Origin: Hydrangea macrophylla
Taxonomy: Eukaryota > Streptophyta > Magnoliopsida > Cornales > Hydrangeaceae
Assembly: GCA_033977485.1 (NCBI GenBank)
Contig: CM066984.1
Location: forward strand, 33,089,501 to 33,153,500
Direction: 5' to 3'
DNA: 64,000 nucleotides
In this document: positions 1-10,895 of the stretch, one piece after another
How the letters are laid out: each line of letters starts with the position of its first letter
Position numbering within the stretch: position 1 is the first letter of the stretch
Made by a program: the position numbers and the translations under genes
The notes under the pieces: generated by a model
What the model was told of the DNA's origin: nothing
The model's database searches: none
The model's input: the letters and a program-made list of their open reading frames with translations, nothing else

Positions 1-190
1 AGTATTTAGGGTAAATTACACAAACGCCCCCCTAAACTCTAACCCGTTTTCTCTAATACACACTGAACAACTACAATTTCAACAAATGGCACCTCATCTA
101 TGTGAAATCAATTACTCATAAAGGCTAAGTAACACGCACACAGTTCACCAATTTGCCCCACATACACAAAAAAAGTCCTCCCAACTAAAC

Positions 191-260
191 ATTTTTTTTT
201 TTTATTTTTTTTTTGGGTAATCGAGGGTGTCCGGGCCAGTTTGCGCCCTCAGCCAACCTC
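191..260 (-). mobile_element. 3' fragment of a plant SINE
   Basis: On the minus strand the sequence contains GCGCAAACTGGCCCGGACAC followed by a long A-rich tail (the T-run at 191-214). I recall this combination as the 3' end of a common plant SINE group. No tRNA-like head with A and B boxes is visible further along the minus strand, so it looks like a 5'-truncated copy. The family assignment is from memory and unsearched. Confidence 0.4.
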
Positions 261-782
261 TTATTCCGTTTCTGTGTGCAAAATGTATCAAATCACCCTA
301 CAACCTTATACAGTCGTTGTGATAGTCCTCTTTTACTCCCTCGTTATAATTATTTGAAATAAAATTTAAGTCATTATTATTTAGGGTTAATTATATTTAC
401 CCATGTGGTTAGATTAAGTTTCACTTTATCTCATGTGTTTTAAAAATGGATATATAACGCTTTTATGGTTTTGGACTAAAGTGAAACTACTAATATTTTT
501 CTCAAAATAGGCTAAGGTAGGGATTAAGTGTTAAAATGATCAAAAATACTACACCTACACAGTATTTCACACAAGGGGCATCTCAGCAATTTTTAAAAAC
601 TAATGTAGGATCCACACAAATAAAAATGCTCCCTCTCTCTCTATCATTACATTGAGAAACAAAAATCCCCAAATCATTAACCATGGCGCATCACCACATC
701 CGGCCCCCACACCCAACCCAACGGCGAGTCTCAGGCGACGAGGCGGCGGCGACGATGACGGTGAGGCTAAGGTGACTGTCTC

Positions 783-945
783 TCTCGGTATTATCTCTCT
801 CTCTCTCCCTCTCCCTCTCTCAGTGTCTCTCAATGTCTGTCTTTCTATATACATATATATACACACACACATATATATATATGTATATATATCTACGTGA
901 ATAAAAATGATGTCTCCCTCTCTCTGTCTCAATGTCTGTCTCTCT
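783..945. repeat. Compound microsatellite: (TC)n, (TA)n and (CA)n
   Basis: CT-rich runs at about 783-840 and 917-945 flank an alternating TA/CA block at about 846-890. These blocks produce spurious open frames on both strands rich in Ser/Leu or in Arg/Glu and Ile/Tyr. Confidence 0.85.
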
Positions 946-1195
946 CTATATATCAACTAACCTTATTAAAGGAGCCTAAAAATTCTGAGTTAATTAAATA
1001 TTATATTGCCCTTCTGCATCTTCTCAATACCATAATACCATTTCACTATACCATATTTATGCACAAATTGTGATACTCATCATAATGATATCTCGATTTG
1101 TGTGAGGGTAATTTTGTCACTTTAGAGTAATTATTACATTCAGCTCAGCTTTTGAAATATTATTTAATATAATAATGAGGTTTCAATCAACAATA

Positions 1196-1522
1196 TTGTG
1201 TCTAGTTACATTTGGGTCAGTAAGTTCTGAGATATTTAAACTTTACTTCAAAAAAAAAAAAAGTCAAACAAAGTAGTTTTAGTGCTTATTTATGAATTGG
1301 TTACTAATATTTACATTATGGTCAACTTCTTCCCTCAAATTTATGATTTATATATTGTAATATGTCTAACTACATTTGGGTCAGCAAGTTCTGGGATATT
1401 TATACTTAACTTCAAAAAAAGTCAAATATAGTGGCTATTTATGAATTGGTCATTAATATTTACATTGTGGTCAACTTCTTCCCTCAAATTTAGAATTTAT
1501 ATATTGTAGGATGAATAATTAC
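1196..1522. repeat. Two-copy tandem duplication, unit about 160 bp
   Basis: The segment starting near 1198 (GTCTAGTTACATTTGGGTCA) recurs near 1362 with a few substitutions. Both copies run through an A-homopolymer followed by GTCAAA, then GAATTGGT, then a stretch ending with TATATATTGTA. The copies differ mainly in homopolymer length (13 against 7 A) and a few substitutions. No coding potential. Confidence 0.8.
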
Positions 1523-2100
1523 ATTTACGTCAATGTTATGTTGCATAGTTATCATTCACTTCTTTTGTGGGTTTTCTTTACGCGTACCGTGACTTTTCCC
1601 ATTTTCTCGAGCTTTGAATATATGGAGATCAAATTAACTCAAAAGATATGAATACATTTTTGCTTAGTAATCCTAGAACAAAATCCCCACCAAATTCACT
1701 TTACTCAAATCACTTATCAAATTGAAACAATACTATTCAAATCTTAAACTCAAATATTTTGATGCATAGAAATAATGAACTTATATACTTCAAAATACCG
1801 AATGAAGCTTTTAGTTATTTTAACACATAGATATAAATTTATTTCACACACACATGATTCTAAATTTATTTTTATTACACACACATATCATCTACTATTT
1901 TAAAAATATTGTCTATTTAGGCACTTTGGATATATGGAAACAAAAATTGTAGTGCTTTCTTCAAAGGAAAATAAAAAATGCTTAAAAACGCAAAGATAGA
2001 CACATAAAATTGGACCACGCAAGGTATTGTGGAAGCATATTCGGAAGTATGGCTTACTCATATTTCATTTTTCTAACCCTTTATTATTAGTTGCAACACT

Positions 2101-2390
2101 TAAACGCCATAACTCAATCCAAGGCGGAGAAAATACCAATAATATATAAGTAATCACACTATAAACTTGAAGGAAGATAATTCGATTATAATATTTTTCA
2201 TTAATTTATTAAATTATTACATAGTAGTTGGTAACAAAAAAATAAATTGCAAAAAAAAAAAGGACAACAAAGCTAAAACACAACTCAAAGGAGAAAAAAA
2301 AAACCAATAATCTAGAAGTACTCACATTTTAAAAGTCAATGAAGATAATTCGAGAGAATATAATGTCTTTTCATTACATTTTTACACCAC
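2101..2390. repeat. Imperfect direct repeat pair about 175 bp apart
   Basis: The stretch from about 2106 (ACTCAA, GGCGGAGAAAATACCAATAA, GAAGATAATTCGA, TTTTCATTA) recurs from about 2282 (ACTCAAAGGAGAAA, ACCAATAA, GAAGATAATTCGA, TTTTCATTA). It is a diverged local duplication in non-coding DNA. Confidence 0.6.
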
Positions 2391-2794
2391 TGATATCAAG
2401 ATTTAAAAATAAAATAAAAAATAAAAAATAAATAAAAAAAAGCTGATAAGAGGAGATTGGCATATGTATCGCACGTGTTGGTACCCTAGTCTATATATAT
2501 ATATATATATATCTACATTAATGAAAATTGGGTGTGTATATATATATTTTTTCTTTGTCTACATTAATCTGAAGAGATTGAATTATAAAGTGTGAGCTTG
2601 ATCTTGATATTTATTGTCCTGAAGCAAAGTCTGAATTTACAGTTAACAAATTGTAGGACAACAACTCACCAATTTAGTCACTACTCAAAGAGTCTTATTT
2701 TTTTTTTTCAGAACTAAATGGAGAGTATAGGGTCAAGTCACCACTCCTCTAATTCAAGGCAACAAGTTTTGTGCTTCTGCGGCTTTAATGCTCC

Positions 2795-5700
2795 TGTAGA
2801 CATCTCAATTTTGATCAAACGTCAAATCCAGGGATTGGTTACCTCTAAAAACCGATGATGACGATGACCGGCGAAATTCGAAGATTTTCCAGAGAATTCA
2901 AATTCTTCAAAGATTCTTTAAGTCAAGTTTCAAAATCAAAAATGAAAGAAAGATAAATCAGGTATTTGGGAGAAACCCAAGCGTTGAAGAACGTGTGAAT
3001 AAATCAGTCTGAAAATTCATTCAAAAAATGTATATATATAGTAATGATAGTAAGATATATATAAAAATAAATAAAAATAAAAATAAAAATAAAAAGAAGA
3101 AAAGAAAGAGTTTTGAAAAGAGAAAAAATAGAAGGAGAAAATGAAAAGGAATTTTTGAAAAAGGAATGTTTGAAAAGAAAAGAATAGAAAAAATAAATGA
3201 CACATTAAAGTATATACTATGGAAATATGTTACAATTATAAGTATTTTAACATAATTTGTCAATAATTAAGTTTATGTTAATATATATTTTGAAAATTAA
3301 AAAAAAGAAACAGAATTTTGTTATCCGCGGCACTCGCTGAGTGCCGCCCGGTAGTCAGTGAGTGCTGCCCGGCAGTCAGTGAGTGTCGCAGGCAAGTCGT
3401 CGAGTGTCGCGCATTGTAACAGACTGTTTTTCTCACATGTTCAAGAAGAAAACTTTGCACATGAGCTTTCATCCGAATTTACCCATTTAACCTTGTGATA
3501 TTAGTTTATATAAACAAACCTTCATCTCCATTATTGGGAATTTTCACTTGACTTTTGAATCAAATTGAGATATATAAGAGATATATATACAATAGAGGGA
3601 GAATAGAGAGAAGAAGAAGAGAGTTTTCTTTAAGGATTTGAAGAATTGGAGAAGAATTTTGAAGATTTTTGGAAGAGTTTTACAAGAGATAGAAGAAATC
3701 ATTGAGGTCATAGAGGTAACCTCTCAATCCTTGGTAGAATTAGGCAAATTCAATCACAAATTCATAGTTCTAGGATCTTTACACATTTTCAAAACCTCTC
3801 TTCCTACCTCATTTCATCACACACCACTTAGAATTTGTGATTGAATCTCATAATATTTCATTAATTTGGATCTAATTGATGACTTGGGTTTAAGATAAGT
3901 TTGGTTTTGAAGAATTTGTGTTCCAATTTCTCTAAGTAAACTTTGATTCTTCATTTCTATTTTCCTTTTGAGATTCATAAAACTTTATGTATTCCTTTGA
4001 GTCCTTTTTGAATTCAATTCCTTAGTTTCCTATGGTCTCATTATTCATATGGAGATTAAGGAAAACTATAGCCATGTCGACACATAATTAGTGGGATTCA
4101 AATCTCAACTCATGATTTGAATCTCCTCACTAAGAATCTTTATGGGATTTATGATATATTCCATAGAGGTTTATGTAGATTTGGGTCTCATTTAGTCTCC
4201 AAGGACCATTAATTTGAGAGGGGATTAGGATGTCATGACTCTATATCCTCAAGGATCATATGTTTGAGAGAGAAATTAGATGTAGATTTTTTCATAGTTT
4301 ATATTCAAAATTCGTAAGATTGAGTAAGACCTTAGGATTCTCTTGCTAGGTCTCCAACTATGAGAGCTATGATGGTAATCCATTAAGGCTAAATCTATGA
4401 ATCTCTTCATGTTTCATTATTTATTCTAACAATCATAATCATACTTGATCCTAGTTCTCTCTAGAATCATGAATCAAGTTTGATTTGAAATATGAACATC
4501 AATTTAACAAAGGTGCAATGAATCCATAAACCAACTGTGATCAAAGATTTTTTATAAAATCATGGTTCATTGGAATTGGATAAGACAAATTGGAGGATGT
4601 TCATAACTCATTTAAGTACCTCTGTGATTTTTTGTTTTGATGAAATTCCATGTTTACGATGGTTTGGTCTTGTGATTTCAAAACAAGCAACTCTCTATCC
4701 AAAATTTCAAAGTAGTAAGTCTGTTTTAAAATTAATAAATTAGAACCTTAATCGAACTATCGTGACCCAAAATAATTTTTTATAGGTATTTCAATGTGTT
4801 AGGAAGATACCCTAAAAATACCTAAGTATTTATCATTTGTTTGCTAGTTTTAGAAAATCACACAAAATCTCTGGACAGAGAGTTGAAAATTCCTGAGTGA
4901 TGCCTAGTGTTTTCTTCATTCCCGGAGATCTAACCGTTCAAACCTTGATTTTCTTTTTGGGTTAGAAACTATATTCACTGAGGCATATCTTACCCAAAAA
5001 TAATTATGATCCAACCATTGGAATTATGGTTTTTCTATCTTTGAAAGTCAGGTCTGCTCTCTATAATTTATGAGAAACAATCACTGTTTTTGTCTACTCT
5101 CATTGATTTTAACTTAAATGGTTTTCTAATGTCTTGGGACCCAAATCATGTTTTGAATAATGATAATTTAGCTTAAATCCAAAGGATAAGTGATCCAAAT
5201 TAGTGAATAAATTCATATCTTATTCTTGTTCATATTCATTCATTCATTCATTCATGTATATTGATGCTTATGATTAGAACTAGTTCTTGGATAAAATTGG
5301 ACATAGTTGAACCTAATTGAACATAACCATGGATTCCTTATGATCATGTTGAGATTATTGTACCCCTATATGGACATTACATTGGCTCCTAGTTGAGACT
5401 TGTATATCTATAGAGGTACTAAGGCTCCAACTAATCAAAAGGAATTCATAATTTTGTCAATTCTTTCTATGCTTGATAGATATAAGCTAGAAGCTTAGGG
5501 TCAATTATTTGATATCTTTGATCAAGGCATGTGTACTAATCTTTGTTTTGTAACCCATTTGAGGTACAATTTCTCAACTCCTTCTCTAGTTTGATTTACT
5601 TCTTTGATTTTAATTGATTTTAAACCTCCTGCGCGACACATTAGCTTAGGTTCTTGCCTTATGTGTTTATATGCGTTAGAGACCTTTTCTTAGGTTTTAT

Positions 5701-6164
5701 TTTATATGTATGCATTGCACGTTTCTATTTCGCGGCTGGATCCTAGGTATGTTTTCTACTTCCCTATTTGCATATCATATTGCTTGCTATTTGAATTACG
5801 TGGCTTATGAATGATATTTTGTCGTTAGCAATTTTGCACCCTTTTCAACATGCTTGTGTAATGTATTATTTATATATATGTATTAGTTGAGGGCATGCTT
5901 AGATTAATAATTCGATTAAAAAGGATGATGAGTAGAGGCCTATCACGAGATAGGATGAAAGGGGGTGTTTTAGTCCGCCAGGCTCCTTCCCCTTTCATTC
6001 CATAATTCCCGGACCCAGATTATCTTTGGTTTCGCAAAAGATCAGTTTGCTTTCAAAATGGTTTCTTAATTTTCTTTTAAAAATTAAATGGCGACTCGTT
6101 TTGAAATTAAATTTGAAAGAAATTATTTTAAAATCAAAAGTGGGCCCAATTGCCGGTATCCACA
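2795..6164 (+). repeat. 5' LTR of element A
   Basis: This 3370-bp LTR has TG...CA ends. It matches 16386-22213 once the solo LTR at 17249-19736 is removed. An AT-rich U3-like part contains a short GC-rich hairpin cluster at 3325-3415 (CGGCACTC-GCT-GAGTGCCG at 3328-3346). A possible promoter follows at about 3508-3600 (TATATAA near 3507), leading into a GA-rich stretch. The segment 3877-5051 is identical by eye to 19937-21111, while both flanks are several percent diverged. Confidence 0.9.
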
Positions 6165-6167
6165 ATC

Positions 6168-6185
6168 TGGCGACTCTACTGGGGA
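6168..6185 (+). promoter_or_regulatory. Primer-binding site of element A
   Basis: TGGCGACTCTACTGGGGA lies three bases after the LTR end. I believe Tat/Ogre elements use a primer site like this, complementary to the 3' end of a tRNA-Arg. The tRNA identity is from memory. Confidence 0.75.
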
Positions 6186-7475
6186 TCGAACCCAGAATCT
6201 CTGGTTTCGCAGACCAGAATTTCTGATTTTGGGTTCACTCAAGGATTAGACTTGAAAGCATCCTTTTAATTGAAGTAATTAATTTTTGTGTGCCCATTGC
6301 ATTGCACTTGCATGTCTCACCAGTCGATTACACGGAACTATGACCTTGGAGGCTCGGGGCAACTCGGTCGGTCGAGCCATCATGGGACTGTGTGATCACC
6401 CTTGATCTTGTACCATGTGTTGATATATGAAGCATCCTATCGGGTGTGTGTCAAGGGTCCCTTATTTGACCAAAACTCGGCCTTTGCATGATAGCTTCTA
6501 CAGAACCTTTCAATCTTAGGAAATTAATTCGTGATTAAGATTATGTGCTAGGGAGTTTTGGATGCCCGAAAGGGATTAATTGAGATGATGATGATGCTTG
6601 CTTGATGAAATATGTGTAACCTCTTAATCACTTTTGAGCAATTCTCTTCATGTCTCGTGACATTTGGGAACACGCCGAATCTTGATTGAAAGATTACACT
6701 TCTTATATCTTGTTAGCTAAGCATCATTGACCTTGTATGTATCTGAATTCATGAAAAGTACGGTGATAATCCAATCATGTGATGTTTTTACCCAAAGAAT
6801 TTTAAATACATCTTTGAAAGCAAACATTTTTTTGCCAAAGTATTCAATCGTTCTTTCAAAAAATTTTGGAGTTCACTTTTTGATTAAAATTCCAAGTCAA
6901 GCCTTGTTGAGGTATCTTTTCACATTCTCATCTTTGAAGGAAGAACCCAAAAATCTTGGAAAATGTTTTTTAAGAGAAATGCTTTTCAAATGAATTTCAA
7001 AGCAAAACTTCAACCCGATCATCCTTGTTAAGAAATGTTTTCATTCTCAAAATCATTCTCAAGAATTATTCTCAAAAGATTTTATCATCCAAGAAATACT
7101 GCCCAAATGAATTTCAAAACTTTTCGAAAAACCAATCTTTGAAGGGGTAATGAGGACCACAATGAAAGAAGAAGTTGGCGCACTTGACATGAGTGAGGAT
7201 TTTATGTGTTTATGTGTATGTGTGTTAGGATTAGGATTTTCTTTTCTTTGGCATATAGAGTAGGCACACACGCACACATGCATTGCATCTGTGTGACATA
7301 TGAAACATTCATAAACATTTCACTAAGCATCTGCAAAAAAAAATATGAAAAATAAATAAAAGTCTTCTCAAATAGATCAAAAATTAATTAAAGAACTGGT
7401 TGTAGGTGAAAGATAGAACCGGTTACAAGCACAGTCTGGTACATAGATTCCACTGCGAGGTGAGTCAAAAGAGAG
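6186..7475 (+). other. 5' untranslated leader of element A
   Basis: About 1.3 kb lies between the primer-binding site and the first gag ATG at 7476. It has no long open frame with recognisable similarity. The open frames at 6727-6993 (plus) and 7059-7283 (minus) show no motif I recognise, and I regard them as chance. The leader includes a CTCAAAA/TTCTCAA-rich stretch at 7030-7080 and a TGTG run at 7206-7224. Confidence 0.6.
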
Positions 7476-8773
7476 ATGGCACAAGAAGCAAACACGAGGG
7501 AAATAGCATAATTGAGGGCTATAGTAGAACAGCAGGTAGGGCAGATGACTAAGATGATGACCATGATGGAAACATTGGCACGACAGCCGCCTATAGTTGA
7601 CCCACCAGTTATCGATCCTCCTGCTAGGGAAGAGGATTGGTTTGATGACCCAGAAGTTCAGAGAGCTGATGTGCCGCGAGCAGAAAAAGAGAGAATAGAG
7701 AAAGCTGAGAAAGAAAAATTAATGGCTGAAAAGTAGAGAAGCTTGAGAGGGTGGTCCGTAAGGCTCAAGGGGTAGACACCTATTTACTAGAGTTGGAAGG
7801 ACTGTATGATGGAGTCCATGAGATACTGCCTGCCGGGTTCAAAATGCCGATCTTCGACAAATTCGATAGGACGGGTAATCCTCATAGCCATATAAGAATG
7901 TGTATTGGGGCCTTCCAGCCTAGCAGATTGGCTACTACAATGATGGCTATTTTGTTCCAACAACGGGGCCGCCTTATCATGGTACCTTACACTTGAGCCA
8001 AGCAAAACTAGGATTTGGGAAGACGTAGTGAAGTTGTTCGTGGCCCAATATGATTACAATAGGGAGTTAGATGTGACCATCCGGGATTTGGAAACCACCA
8101 GACAAGAGCAAAATGAGACATTCACTGAGTTTTTAAAAAGATGGAGGGAGAAGGCTGCAAAGATGACCAACAGGCCAAATGAGAGAGAACAAGTGAGAAT
8201 GATTATCAAGAACATGCAGCCGGAATATCTTGAGAAGTTGGAGTTTCAGTCAATAGTTACTTTTGAGCAATTGTTTGACGTAGGCATAAGAATTGAAGAT
8301 GATATCCGTGATGGCAGGATCAAGAGAGTACATCTGATGGATGATTCGAAAAGTTGATGTATTCAGATAGTTATTTATTGCCCAATGTCAATGCATTGAC
8401 ACCACAACAGTTTTCTAATCAATCCAGTCAATCAAGAGGTTTGTTCCAATGGTAGAGCATATTTCGAAGTACCACAATTGCGGAGTCAGGATCGAATCGA
8501 GACCAACCGAAGGAGCGCAGAGAATTCACAAAGTTGGGAATGCCATTGAATATGGCACTAGAAAAGATGCTAGAAAAGGGATATTTGAAGAAGTTGGAAC
8601 CTGGAAAACCCCCCAAATGTCCACCTCCCAGATACGATGCATCCAAATATTGTGATTACCACCAAGATCATGGTCATGCAACCAATAGTTGCAAGAGGCT
8701 TCGTCATGCCATTCAGGACCTCATAGATGATGCGTCGTATCCAAATCCCATCCACTATCTTGGATTGAATTAA
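7476..8773 (+). pseudogene. gag: Gag polyprotein of Tat/Ogre lineage, broken
   Basis: The gag starts at ATG 7476 (MAQEANTREIA). It meets an in-frame TAA at 7509 and resumes with LRAIVEQQVGQM. Recognisable parts in order are: an acidic and lysine-rich segment (7512-7736); the conserved block with YLLELEGLYDG and FDKFDRTGNPHSHIRM (about 7770-7910); the core AALSWYLTLEPSKTRIWEDV (about 7970-8030) and RWREKAAKM (about 8140); and a C-terminal zinc-binding motif YCDYHQDHGHATNSC (C-x2-H-x4-H-x4-C, about 8650-8695). The reading frame changes near 7740, near 7960 and between 8357 and 8534, so at least three frameshifts plus one stop inactivate it. Tat-lineage Gag proteins carry this histidine-rich finger. 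No protease or polymerase frame follows. Confidence 0.85.
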
Positions 8774-9496
8774 TCTCTATCAAATCCAAATCCATGTGAT
8801 GCTTGTTCTTGCCTTTGATGGAGATCTTAGAATGAATGTTGAGCTCATGCATTGAAGTGATTAATAGTGTTTGGAAATACTGTTGTTGAAGCAAATATGG
8901 ATGCTCTTAGGGACCCAATAAATTGAAAATCATTTGTGACACTCCAATTGAGACCAGAGTCGAGTCATGTTAAGTTAGAGTCAAATGTCAAGTCCAGTTA
9001 AGTCTTTGAGTCAGTCAGTTATTGAGTTTATTTTTCAAGTCTCTTTTTATCGAGTCAAGTGATGTAATCCTTTTTCCCTACTAGTTGAATAAAATCTCAT
9101 TTCACTTAATTCAGTGTGTTAAGTCGTGAATGAATGGATCATTAAGCCAAAAAAAAAGAAGAGGAAAAAATGAAAATCAAATCACTTTTTCAAATGATCG
9201 TGGGAAATAATTTGTTAATAAATCTTTGCATTGAAAAGGATCCCCAAATAATCAAAGCAAATTATGTGCCAAATCCAAGGAGGACAAGAGAATTGATTAG
9301 CTTTACTTTAAGAATTTAAAGATGCTCTTGCTCAATCTTAAAAAGATGAACTTAGAACTTGAAGCTTGCTCACCATCCCCTTTTCTTAAATACCAAGTCT
9401 AAAAGATGAGCCCAACCAGTCCAAAGCCATAACTTGATCCTTGATGGTAGCCAAATGTTTTAAATGAACTTCGTCTTCCAAAAAAAGAAAAGAAAA

Positions 9497-9627
9497 GAAA
9501 GAGCTCGCTAGGATGAAAACCCAAAAGGGCACCTAGGCAAAAGTTAGAGCACAAAATAAAAAGAAAGAGAAAGAGTTCGCTAGGATGAAAACCTAAAAGG
9601 CCGCCGCCTAAGCAAAAGTTAGAGTAA
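9497..9627 (+). repeat. Two-copy 72-bp tandem repeat
   Basis: GAGCTCGCTAGGATGAAAAC at 9501 recurs as GAGTTCGCTAGGATGAAAAC at 9573. Both are preceded by AAAGAAA tracts and followed by the CTAGGCAAAAGTTAGAG or CTAAGCAAAAGTTAGAG form. Confidence 0.75.
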
Positions 9628-10476
9628 AAATAAGATGTGTGTTGACATCGAAATCCTAATCCTAGCCAGTCAAAATCATGAAGAGAATAAGAGACAGTAA
9701 GGTAGAGAGAAGAAAGGAAAGAGAAAAGAAAAGTAGAGAAGATTGAGAATTCTTGAGCACTTCAAAGTAGATCATTAGCACATGAATTATCCCAAGGCTT
9801 TGTGTTGTTCTAAACCAATAAAATAAATTGGAAATGAAAAGAGAGATTTGAAAGTATCAATTAGTCTCAAAATTTTGTGAGAGGCTCAATGGCTAAGTGG
9901 GTCTAAAACAATGCAAAGATATCTTTGAGGAAAATAAAGAGTGATCTAGAGGGCTAATATTGCTTTGTGAGTATGATAGGGTATGATAAAAGCACGATAC
10001 ATTATGAGATGGCAAAGTTGACTGGCTAGTGAAAGGGTTAAAAGAATCAATCGTCAAGTAAAGAAAAAAAGATAAGAAAAGAAAAAAATAAAAGGGAGAA
10101 GTAGTTTATATTCCCACCATCTTTTTCAAAAGCTACCATAAGGGGTCCGTTATAGAAAATCTTCCCAAGAAAGAACACTCATTGGACTCATATGGAAACG
10201 TGGCTCAAAAAGCCAATAAGTTCTTGAAGCCTTATTCTTTCAAGACCTCCAGAGTTGATGAACAATGTTTTGACCTAATTCCCACGTGGGGATATGTAGG
10301 CAGCCTGTGCGGTTCAGTCACAAACATCGTTGCACCATGTGATATTTCTCTTTCAAACCTCAGCCGAACTACTTCGGACCTGATTCCTGTTCGGGGATAA
10401 GTAGGCGAACCTTCCAGGGTTCTCGGTCCATAAATCGTAAGCATCACCCCTTTGTGCCTTTGGTTTCCTTCAGACT

Positions 10477-10610
10477 AGGGGCAAACTTGCGTAAGTTTGC
10501 CTGAAGCCACATATGTATCGCCATACCAGGGGCAAACTTCATTTGCTGAACACCTCATTTAATCCCAGAAGCAATGCCTCTGAATCCTATTCAAACTAGG
10601 GGCAAACTTC
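10477..10610 (+). promoter_or_regulatory. Three copies of a polypurine-tract-like motif
   Basis: AGGGGCAAACTT occurs at 10477, 10528 and 10598. The same core (AGAGGGGCAAAC) sits immediately before the 3' LTR at 16385, where it must be the functional plus-strand primer. The copies are about 50 and 70 bp apart and are followed by short inverted stretches such as GCAAACTTGCGTAAGTTTGC and GGCAAACTTCGTTTGCC. Confidence 0.6.
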
Positions 10611-10895
10611 GTTTGCCAAAATCCCAGACAAGTTCTCAAGTAATCGAGTTTGTTTTGAATGGATTGTCTTTTATTCTCTAAGCTAAAGCACTAATTTGAA
10701 GCACACTCTGAATAGGCAAAGAATCAGCTAACTCAAAAAGGGAGAATCTTCAAAGTTTAGATTTATCGGTGAAGTACTACCATTGTAAGATGATGAATAA
10801 ATGAAAGATGAGATGATACATTATTCATAATGAAAGCACACATTGATTCACAATAATGTAGAGTTTGAGTCAGTCGTCTTGTGTAATTGCCTTGT

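Larger units (their letters stand above)
1..2789. other. AT-rich intergenic DNA without a recognisable gene
   Basis: No convincing coding region is visible on either strand. Short open frames near 600-960 come from CT and TA/CA microsatellites and have low-complexity translations. Visible items are a SINE-like tail (191-260), a microsatellite cluster (783-945), a two-copy tandem duplication (1196-1522), a dispersed repeat pair (2101-2390) and a (TA)n run at 2493-2512. The stretch from about 2640 to 2794 may be the far end of the minus-strand Copia LTR that continues at 22219, because element A inserted at 2795 and duplicated GCTCC. Confidence 0.6.
8774..10895 (+). other. Non-coding internal region of element A after gag
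   Basis: About 2.1 kb sits where pol would be in an autonomous element, but no protease, RT, RNase H or integrase motif appears in any frame. It contains purine-rich filler (9470-9780, 10060-10110), a two-copy 72-bp repeat (9497-9627), two copies of a conserved motif resembling TTCCCACGTGGGGATATGTA (10279 and about 10382, with a third at about 16190), and three PPT-like motifs (10477-10610). The solo LTR at 10896 splits it from the remaining 3' part (14153-16385). Confidence 0.7.

Noticed and set aside
600..956. Open frames on both strands
   Set aside because: They are translations of CT and TA/CA microsatellites and give low-complexity peptides.
3017..3263. Phe/Leu/Tyr-rich minus-strand frames that look like membrane segments
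   Set aside because: They come from A-rich LTR sequence. The same happens at 16608-16832 in the other LTR, without conservation of a protein.
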